Positions 24,595-31,171 of a stretch of 64,000 nucleotides of DNA are shown piece after piece. Origin of the DNA: Bradyrhizobium sp. ISRA464 (lineage in GTDB: Bacteria; Pseudomonadota; Alphaproteobacteria; Rhizobiales; Xanthobacteraceae); the NCBI RefSeq assembly GCF_029910095.1, contig NZ_CP094526.1, positions 1,922,001 to 1,986,000 on the forward strand, written 5' to 3'. Positions within the stretch are counted from its first letter, which is position 1. Every line of letters begins with the position of its first letter. A program made the position numbers and the translations under genes. Under the pieces are notes generated by a model, which did not search any database, had not been told where the DNA came from, and saw nothing but the letters and a program-made list of their open reading frames with translations.

Positions 24595-24709
24595 GTCATT
24601 GCGAGCGCAGCGAAGCAATCCATCTATCCGCCCGGTGGAGGCGTGGATTGCTTCGTCGCTCCAGCGCAAAATTGCTTTGCAATTTTGTCGCGAGCTCCTC
24701 GCAATGACG
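24595..24709. repeat. Palindromic GTCATTGCGAG-type repeat in the fdhD-mobB promoter region
   Basis: Begins GTCATTGCGAGCGCAGCGAA and ends CTCCTCGCAATGAC, so outer arms are inverted; inner arms AAGCAATCCA...TGGATTGCTTCGTCGCT also pair, and AAAATTGCTTTGCAATTTT is an inner hairpin. A second copy is at 46276-46390. It fills most of the 222 bp between the divergent fdhD and mobB starts. Confidence 0.75.
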
Positions 24710-24744
24710 GGGCGAGCGGGTTCCATCATGGAGAGCGAAGTCAG

Positions 24745-25272
24745 ATGAAAGTGATAGGCCTCGCGGGATGGAGCGGCGCCGGCAAGACCACCTTGCTGTC
24801 GCGGGTGATCCCGTATCTGCTCGGCCGCGGCTTGCGCGTCTCCGTGATCAAGCACGCACATCACGAGTTCGACGTCGACGTCCCCGGCAAGGATTCCTGG
24901 GTGCACCGGCAGTCCGGCGCCACCGAGGTGCTGGTGTCCTCGACACGGCGCTGGGCGCTGATGCACGAGCTGCGCGGCGCGAGCGAGCCGCGGCTGCCGG
25001 AATTGCTCGCCAAGATGGCGCGGGTCGATCTGGTCGTGGTCGAGGGCTTCAAGCGCGAGCCGATCAACAAGATCGAGGTGCACCGCGCGGCCAACGGCAA
25101 GCCGCTGCTGTTTCCCCACGATGCGAGCGTGGTCGGGATCGCAAGCGATGTCGCGGTTGAAACCACGCTGCCGGTGGCTCATCTCGACGACATCGAGGAG
25201 GTCGCTGAATTGATGCTGCGGTCGGCGGTTCCCGTCGCCGACGTGCTGGCGATGGCTTCGGCCGGGAGCTGA
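24745..25272 (+). CDS. mobB: Molybdopterin-guanine dinucleotide biosynthesis protein B
   Basis: 175 residues. Walker A is GWSGAGKTTL near the start; KHAHHEFDVDVPGKDSWVHRQ and VVVEGFKREPINKIEVHR are MobB signatures. MobB is a GTP-binding partner of MobA. The ATG at 24745 gives MKVIGLAG; plus-strand start immediately after the palindromic repeat. moeA follows 130 bp downstream on the same strand. Confidence 0.93.
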   Translation: MKVIGLAGWSGAGKTTLLSRVIPYLLGRGLRVSVIKHAHHEFDVDVPGKDSWVHRQSGATEVLVSSTRRWALMHELRGASEPRLPELLAKMARVDLVVVEGFKREPINKIEVHRAANGKPLLFPHDASVVGIASDVAVETTLPVAHLDDIEEVAELMLRSAVPVADVLAMASAGS

Positions 25273-25402
25273 AAACATGACGATCTTCGGTTGGATCAGT
25301 CTGTCCGCGAGTTCGCATCACCTCCCCCGCAGGCGGGAGAGGGGGCGCAGTCTCGCCGCGGTTGCAGGTCGACCTCATCTCATTCCACTCTGACGAGGCG
25401 AA

Positions 25403-26656
25403 ATGGCGCAACTGTCCGACGATTGCTTTGCCTTTGGCGGACCGATGATGTCGGTGGACGAGGCGGTGCGCCTGATCGCTGCGCGCGTCACCGCAGTCGC
25501 TGACGTCGAGACGGTGACGCTTGCGGCAGCCGACGGTCGCGTGCTTGCCGGCGACATCGCGGCGCCCGTGCCCTTGCCGCCGTTCACGAACTCTGCGGTC
25601 GATGGTTATGCGGTGGCGAGCGGCGACCTGCCGCAGGCCGATGCACAAGCCTTTCCATTATCCGGCCGCGTGCAAGCCGGCGCCTCGGCGCGGGCCGCGC
25701 TGAAACCGGGCGAGGCGATGCGCATCTTCACGGGGGCGCCGATGCCTGATGGCGCGGACACCGTGTTCATGCAGGAGGATGTCCGCCTCGAGAACGACAA
25801 GGTCATCCTGCCGGCCGGGCTGAAGCCCGGCGCCAATGTCCGCCCGGCGGGCGAGGACATTCCGCTCGGACATATGGCATTGCAGGCCGGACAGCGGCTG
25901 CGGCCGCAGGATGTGGCGCTGGCGGCAGCGCTCGGCCTGACCGAGCTTGCCGTCGTCAGGCGGCTGCGCGTTGCGGTGTTCTCCACCGGCAATGAGCTGG
26001 TCTCGCCCGGCGAACAGCGCGCGGCGCCACAGCTTTTCGACTCCAACCGCTTCATGCTGATGGCGATGCTGCGCCGGCTCGGCTGCGACATCAGCGATCT
26101 CGGAATCCTGCGCGATGAACGCGCGGCACTTGCGGCGGCGCTGCGCAACGTCGCCGGCGCGCATGACCTGATCCTCACCACCGGCGGTGTCTCGACCGGC
26201 GAGGAGGATCACGTCAAGGCCGGTGTCGAGGCGGTCGGCAAGCTCGTGCTGTGGCGGATGGCGATCAAGCCGGGGCGGCCGGTCGCGATGGGCATCATCG
26301 AGGGCACGCCGTTGATCGGGCTGCCGGGAAATCCGGTGGCGAGCTTCGTCACCTTCGTTCACGTGGTGCGCCCGACCGTGCTGGCGCTGATGGGCGCGCG
26401 GCAGGAGCCGCTGGTTCCGCTGCCGGTGCGCGCGGCCTTCACCTACAAGAAGAAGCTCGGGCGGCGCGAATATGTCCGCGTCAATCTCCGCGAAACGCAT
26501 GACGGTGCGCGCGAGGCGATCAAGTTTCCGCGCGAAGGCGCCGGGCTGTTGTCGTCACTGGTCGACACCGACGGGCTCGTCGAACTGGGCGAGCAGGTGA
26601 CGCGCATCGAGCCGGGCCAGATGGTCGGCTTCCTGTCCTATGCAAACCTGATGTGA
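25403..26656 (+). CDS. moeA: Molybdopterin molybdenumtransferase
   Basis: 417 residues and canonical in every landmark: TNSAVDGYAVASGD, PDGADTVFMQED, PGANVRPAGEDIPLG, LTTGGVSTGEEDHVKA, IKPGRPVAMG and GLPGNPVASFVTF. It ligates molybdate to adenylated molybdopterin. This is the likely housekeeping MoeA, in contrast to the two MoeA-type genes at 16-19 kb. Its stop is followed 38 bp later by the TusA-like gene. Confidence 0.95.
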   Translation: MAQLSDDCFAFGGPMMSVDEAVRLIAARVTAVADVETVTLAAADGRVLAGDIAAPVPLPPFTNSAVDGYAVASGDLPQADAQAFPLSGRVQAGASARAALKPGEAMRIFTGAPMPDGADTVFMQEDVRLENDKVILPAGLKPGANVRPAGEDIPLGHMALQAGQRLRPQDVALAAALGLTELAVVRRLRVAVFSTGNELVSPGEQRAAPQLFDSNRFMLMAMLRRLGCDISDLGILRDERAALAAALRNVAGAHDLILTTGGVSTGEEDHVKAGVEAVGKLVLWRMAIKPGRPVAMGIIEGTPLIGLPGNPVASFVTFVHVVRPTVLALMGARQEPLVPLPVRAAFTYKKKLGRREYVRVNLRETHDGAREAIKFPREGAGLLSSLVDTDGLVELGEQVTRIEPGQMVGFLSYANLM

Positions 26657-26694
26657 GCGTTGACGATGCGCAGTCGCTTCGCCATGTTCGAGCC

Positions 26695-26964
26695 ATGACC
26701 ACGACAAAGCTCGACCTCACCGGCTTGAAATGTCCGCTGCCCGCATTGAAGACGCGCAAGGCGCTCAAGAGCGTGACACCCGGAGACTTTCTCGAGGTGC
26801 ATTGCACCGATCCGCTTTCGGTGATCGACATCCCGAACCTCATTCGCGAAACCGGCGACAAGGTCGAGATCACTGAACGAAGCGACGTCCGCATCGTCTT
26901 CCTGATCGAGAAGACGAATGGAGCGATAGACAAGTCAAATGCTGCATCGCCGCGTATCAGCTAG
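26695..26964 (+). CDS. TusA-like sulfurtransferase
   Basis: 89 residues. LDLTGLKCPLPALKTRKAL contains the CPxP motif (Cys12) of TusA/SirA proteins, and GDFLEVHCTDP matches the rest of the fold. TusA carries persulfide sulfur; in E. coli it also influences Moco and FDH. Placement directly after moeA and near fdhD suggests a role in sulfur supply to the cofactor, an inference. The C-terminal 15 residues are extra compared with typical members. Confidence 0.88.
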   Translation: MTTTKLDLTGLKCPLPALKTRKALKSVTPGDFLEVHCTDPLSVIDIPNLIRETGDKVEITERSDVRIVFLIEKTNGAIDKSNAASPRIS

Positions 26965-27291
26965 ACGCGGCTTGATATCTACCTTTTGCCTATCGACACC
27001 CATTTCGCCTTCTGCGCGAATTGATAATCTCCACTGGGGTGTGGAGACGGAGTCGTGCCTGGGAAGCGGCGCGAGGGTGGGCATAGGACCGACCTCCCTC
27101 CAGATCAGCCGCACGACCGCAGGCATATCCGGCCGCGTCGGGGGTTAAAATTCCAAAATGCGCGTGGTGGTCCCGGCGCATGAGGGGAGTTGTGCGGAAC
27201 AACGACATCAAGGTTGTGCCGCAACGAGGCGGAAGCGGGATCGATGACGGCAGATGCGCTGCGAAGGGCGGCGGCTGCAGGGGAGGCTACA
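26965..27291. promoter_or_regulatory. 327-bp intergenic region before the MFS carrier
   Basis: No gene supported. It holds a small inverted repeat GTTGT-GCGGA-ACAAC and GTTG-TGCCG-CAAC at about 27188-27225, plus a strong Shine-Dalgarno GGGGAGG before the carrier start. Presumably contains its promoter; no consensus boxes could be assigned. Confidence 0.3.
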
Positions 27292-28944
27292 ATGACGATG
27301 AGCAGCGCCGGAACTGTATCCGCAGCAGGCGCAGGTATCCTTGATAGGGAGCGGACGATTGCGACCGCCGGCTTCAACCGTTGGCTGGTGCCGCCCGCCG
27401 CGCTCTGCATTCATCTCTGCATCGGCATGGCCTACGGCTTCTCGGTGTTCTGGCTGCCGCTGTCGCGTGCGATCGGGCTGAACGCGCCGAAGGCCTGTCC
27501 CGACATTTCGCTGCTGGGTGAATTGTTCACGACCACTTGCGACTGGAAGGTCGCGAGCCTCGGGTGGATGTTCACATTGTTCTTCGTGCTGCTCGGCGTT
27601 TCCGCTGCGATCTGGGGCGGATGGCTCGAGCGCGCCGGACCGCGCAAGGCGGGCGTGGTCGCAGCACTGTGCTGGGGCGGCGGGCTGATCGTCGCCGCAT
27701 TCGGCATCTACGTGCATCAGCTCTGGATCATGTGGCTCGGTGCCGGCGTGATCGGCGGCGTCGGTCTCGGCCTCGGCTACATCTCGCCGGTCTCGACGCT
27801 GATCAAGTGGTTTCCCGACCGCCGCGGCATGGCGACCGGCATGGCGATCATGGGATTCGGCGGCGGTGCGATGATCGGTGCGCCACTCGCCAACCTGCTG
27901 ATCAACTACTTCAAGACGCCGACCTCGGTCGGCGTCTGGGAGACGTTCGTCGCGATGGGCGTCATCTATTTCGTATTCATGATGATCGGCGCCTTCGCTT
28001 ATCGCGTGACCCCGCCGGGCTGGCAGCCGGACGGCTGGACGCCGCCGAGCGAGAAGAAGTCGATGATCTCGGAGCACAATGTGCATCTGGATAATGCGCA
28101 CAAGACGCCGCAGTTCTGGCTGATCTGGTGGGTGCTCTGCTTGAACGTGTCGGCCGGCATCGGTGTGATCGGCATGGCCTCGCCGATGCTCCAGGAGATC
28201 TTCGCGGGCAAGCTGATCGGACATCCTGAGCTGGCTTTCGGTCAGCTCTCGGTCGAGCAGAAGACCGTCATCGCCGGTATTGCCGCGGGTTTTGCCGGCC
28301 TGCTGTCGCTGTTCAACATCGGTGGCCGCTTTTTCTGGGCCTCGCTGTCGGACTATATCGGCCGCAAGAACACCTACTACACGTTCTTCGTCCTCGGCAT
28401 CGCGCTCTACGCGCTGGCGCCGACCTTTGCGGCGATGGGCTCGAAGCTCCTCTTCGTGCTCGGCTTCGGCATCATCCTGTCGATGTATGGCGGTGGCTTC
28501 TCCACGGTGCCGGCTTATCTCGCCGACATGTTCGGCACCCAGTTCGTCGGCGCCATCCATGGCCGGCTGCTGACGGCATGGTCGACGGCCGGCATCATCG
28601 GTCCGGTGGTGGTGAACTACATCCGCGAATTCCAGCTCGCCGCCGGCGTGCCGCGCGACCAGCTCTACAACACGACGATGTACATCCTGTGCGCCATGCT
28701 GATCGCGGGCCTGATCTGCAACTATCTGATCAAGCCGGTCGATCCGAAATGGCACATGAGCGAGGAGGAGGTCGCCAAGTTGCAGGCGGCAAGCGCCAAG
28801 AGCGACGCGGCGATCCAGCATGGGTCGTTCGGCATCGGCAAGGGCGGCCTGGACGGCAAGGCGGCGCTGTTCTGGCTGTTCGTCGGCATTCCGCTGGCCT
28901 GGGGCGTCTGGAAGACGCTGGAGAGCGCCGTCAAGATCCTCTGA
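27292..28944 (+). CDS. OFA-family MFS transporter (oxalate/formate antiporter-like)
   Basis: 550 residues with about 12 transmembrane helices. RWLVPPAALCIHLCIGMAYG, KWFPDRRGMATGMAIMGFGG and GGRFFWASLSDYIGRKNTYY are OFA-type signatures; the sequence between helices 1 and 2 carries a longer periplasmic loop (CPDISLLGELFTTTCDW). ATG 27292 has GGGGAGG nine bases upstream. The proximity to formate dehydrogenase suggests transport of formate or oxalate, but OFA substrates vary. A long cytoplasmic loop separates the two halves. Confidence 0.85.
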   Translation: MTMSSAGTVSAAGAGILDRERTIATAGFNRWLVPPAALCIHLCIGMAYGFSVFWLPLSRAIGLNAPKACPDISLLGELFTTTCDWKVASLGWMFTLFFVLLGVSAAIWGGWLERAGPRKAGVVAALCWGGGLIVAAFGIYVHQLWIMWLGAGVIGGVGLGLGYISPVSTLIKWFPDRRGMATGMAIMGFGGGAMIGAPLANLLINYFKTPTSVGVWETFVAMGVIYFVFMMIGAFAYRVTPPGWQPDGWTPPSEKKSMISEHNVHLDNAHKTPQFWLIWWVLCLNVSAGIGVIGMASPMLQEIFAGKLIGHPELAFGQLSVEQKTVIAGIAAGFAGLLSLFNIGGRFFWASLSDYIGRKNTYYTFFVLGIALYALAPTFAAMGSKLLFVLGFGIILSMYGGGFSTVPAYLADMFGTQFVGAIHGRLLTAWSTAGIIGPVVVNYIREFQLAAGVPRDQLYNTTMYILCAMLIAGLICNYLIKPVDPKWHMSEEEVAKLQAASAKSDAAIQHGSFGIGKGGLDGKAALFWLFVGIPLAWGVWKTLESAVKIL

Positions 28945-29035
28945 TTTCATGTCACGCAGTCCGCGGAACGAGCAGGCTCGTTCCGCGGCTTGCCTCGTCT
29001 TTCAATTCAATGGATAGACCAAAAGGGAATTCCCA

Positions 29036-29314
29036 ATGTTTCGCATCGGAACCTGTCTCGCCGCTATGCTGCTCGTATCAGGCACGCTGCATATGGCGTC
29101 GGCCCAGACCGCTTCGCCGGCCGCGCCTGCGCCGGCCTCGACCACGGCCAAATCGTCGAACATCAAGCTGACGATGAAGAAGCTGAAGAGCATGAAGGCG
29201 CACTGGAGAGCCGACAAACCGAAGCTGAAAGCCTGTCGCAAGGAGGTGAAGGCCAAGGGGCTGACCGGCGACGACCGCTGGTTCTACATCGCGGATTGCA
29301 TGGAGAAGACGTGA
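29036..29314 (+). CDS. Small exported PsiF-like protein
   Basis: 92 residues. Signal peptide 1-23 (MLLVSGTLHMASAQ), an Ala/Pro linker, then a lysine-rich domain with two cysteines, KACRKEVKAKGLTGDDRWFY and DCMEKT, matching the PsiF repeat form (KxCxxEAxxKGLxGDxRxxF). PsiF is phosphate-starvation inducible with unknown function. Lies between the OFA carrier and the FDH genes on the same strand. Confidence 0.6.
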   Translation: MFRIGTCLAAMLLVSGTLHMASAQTASPAAPAPASTTAKSSNIKLTMKKLKSMKAHWRADKPKLKACRKEVKAKGLTGDDRWFYIADCMEKT

Positions 29315-29404
29315 GAACCGGCACTTCGCAAATGCGTTGGGATCAGGGGGCGTGACAGCGGCGGCTGCATGCCCCCTAATGCTGTTTGGAACGCTTCGAA
29401 TTTA

Positions 29405-29425
29405 ATTGGCATCTGGCATGCCAAT
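29405..29425 (+). promoter_or_regulatory. Perfect inverted repeat upstream of formate dehydrogenase genes
   Basis: ATTGGCAT (29405-29412) and ATGCCAAT (29418-29425) form a perfect 8-bp inverted repeat with a 5-base spacer, 39 bp before the fdsGB start. It has the shape of an LysR-type or similar operator. In other proteobacteria fds operons are controlled by a LysR-type regulator, but none is adjacent here. Confidence 0.45.
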
Positions 29426-29464
29426 GGGCTAGGCTATTGATCTGACAGCGGTAACGAGACGCCT

Positions 29465-31171
29465 ATGACGACGCATGACGTGCACCAGGTTCGCAGCTTC
29501 GAGCACCCCGGCGCGGGGCGGAAGCGCGCGAAACCCACCCCGAAGGGTCGCCAGGTCGACCCGGCCGCGGCCCACGAGGTCGAGCAACTGCTCGGCAACC
29601 GGCCGCGGCAGCGCGACATGCTGATCGAGTTCCTGCACCTGATCCAGGACCGCTACCACCAAATCTCGGCGGCGCATCTCGCCGCCCTTGCCGACGAGAT
29701 GAAGCTGTCGTTTGCCGAGGTGTTCGAGACCGCGACCTTCTACGCGCATTTCGACGTGGTGAAGGAAGGAGAGCCCGATATCGCCCCGCTGACCATCCGC
29801 GTCTGCGACTCTCTCACCTGCGCGATGCTCGGCTCGGAGCAGCTCCTGCAGGATTTGCAGAGCGCAGCCGGCCCGGGCATCCGCGTCGTGCGCGCGCCCT
29901 GCGTCGGCCGCTGCGACACCGCGCCCGCCGCCGAGGTCGGGCACAATTTCATCGATCACGCCACCGTCGACAATGTGCTGGCGACGGCGAAAGCCCAAGA
30001 CACGCATGCGCATCTGCCCTCCTATATCGACTACGACACTTATGTCGCCGATGGCGGCTACAGGCTGCTCAACCGATTGCGTTCGGGCGAGCTCGCGAAA
30101 GAAGGCCTGCTGAAGGCGCTCGACGACGCCAGCCTGCGTGGGCTCGGCGGCGCTGGCTTCCCGACGGGCCGGAAATGGCGCGCGGTGCTTGGCGAGCCCG
30201 GCCCGCGGCTGATGGCCGTCAACGGTGACGAGGGGGAGCCCGGCACCTTCAAGGACCGCGTCTATCTCGAAAGCGATCCGCATCGCTTTCTCGAGGGCAC
30301 GCTGATCGGCGCGCATGTGGTGGAGGCGTCTGAGGTCTACATCTACATCCGTGACGAATATCCGGCCTGCCGCGAAATCCTCGAACGCGAGATCGCGAAG
30401 CTGCCCGCCGGCGGCCCGAAGCTGCACATGCGCCGCGGCGCCGGCGCCTATATCTGCGGCGAGGAATCCTCGCTGCTCGAGAGCATCGAGGGCAAGCGCG
30501 GGCTGCCGCGGCACAAGCCGCCTTATCCGTTCCAGGTCGGCCTGTTCGGCCTGCCGACGCTGATCAACAATGTCGAGACGCTGTGGTGGGTGCGCGATAT
30601 CGTCGAGAAGGGCGCCGACTGGTGGAAAAGCCATGGCCGCCACGAGCGGCTCGGCCTGCGCAGCTTCTCGGTCTCGGGGCGGGTGAAGAACCCCGGCATG
30701 AAGCTGGCACCGGCCGGCATCACGGTGCGCGAATTGATCGACGAATATTGCGGCGGCATGGCTGACGGCCATACGTTCCACGCCTATCTGCCGGGCGGCG
30801 CGTCGGGCGGCATCCTGCCGGCGGCGATGGACGACATTCCGCTCGATTTCGGTACGCTGGAGAAATATGGCTGCTTCATCGGCTCCGCCGCGATCATCAT
30901 CCTGTCGCAGCAGGACAGCGTGAAGGCGGCGGCATTGAACCTGATGCGCTTCTTCGAGGACGAGAGCTGCGGCCAGTGCACGCCGTGCCGCGTCGGCACC
31001 CAGAAGGCGGCGCAGCTGATGGAACGGCCGGTCTGGGACCGGGCGCTGCTCGACGAGCTGAGCCAGGCGATGCGCGATGCATCGATCTGCGGCCTCGGGC
31101 AGGCTGCCTCCAATCCGCTGACATCGGTGATTAAATACTTCCCCGACGAGTTCAAGGAAGCTGCCGAATGA
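29465..31171 (+). CDS. fdsB: NAD-dependent formate dehydrogenase, fused gamma/beta (NuoE-NuoF type) subunit
   Basis: 568 residues. Residues about 30-180 are NuoE-like with the [2Fe-2S] cysteines CDSLTC and APCVGRC; residues about 200-560 are NuoF-like with the FMN/NADH site GLGGAGFPTGRKW and AVNGDEGEPGTF, GAYICGEES, and the [4Fe-4S] motif ESCGQCTPCR. This combines FdsG and FdsB, which are separate genes in Rhodobacter and Cupriavidus. It passes electrons from FdsA to NAD+. It overlaps fdsA by 4 bp (ATGA). Confidence 0.93.
   Translation: MTTHDVHQVRSFEHPGAGRKRAKPTPKGRQVDPAAAHEVEQLLGNRPRQRDMLIEFLHLIQDRYHQISAAHLAALADEMKLSFAEVFETATFYAHFDVVKEGEPDIAPLTIRVCDSLTCAMLGSEQLLQDLQSAAGPGIRVVRAPCVGRCDTAPAAEVGHNFIDHATVDNVLATAKAQDTHAHLPSYIDYDTYVADGGYRLLNRLRSGELAKEGLLKALDDASLRGLGGAGFPTGRKWRAVLGEPGPRLMAVNGDEGEPGTFKDRVYLESDPHRFLEGTLIGAHVVEASEVYIYIRDEYPACREILEREIAKLPAGGPKLHMRRGAGAYICGEESSLLESIEGKRGLPRHKPPYPFQVGLFGLPTLINNVETLWWVRDIVEKGADWWKSHGRHERLGLRSFSVSGRVKNPGMKLAPAGITVRELIDEYCGGMADGHTFHAYLPGGASGGILPAAMDDIPLDFGTLEKYGCFIGSAAIIILSQQDSVKAAALNLMRFFEDESCGQCTPCRVGTQKAAQLMERPVWDRALLDELSQAMRDASICGLGQAASNPLTSVIKYFPDEFKEAAE

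Noticed and set aside
27208..28950. 580-codon minus-strand frame opposite the OFA carrier
   Set aside because: Highly charged His/Arg/Asp-rich shadow; the plus strand encodes clear transmembrane helices and OFA motifs.
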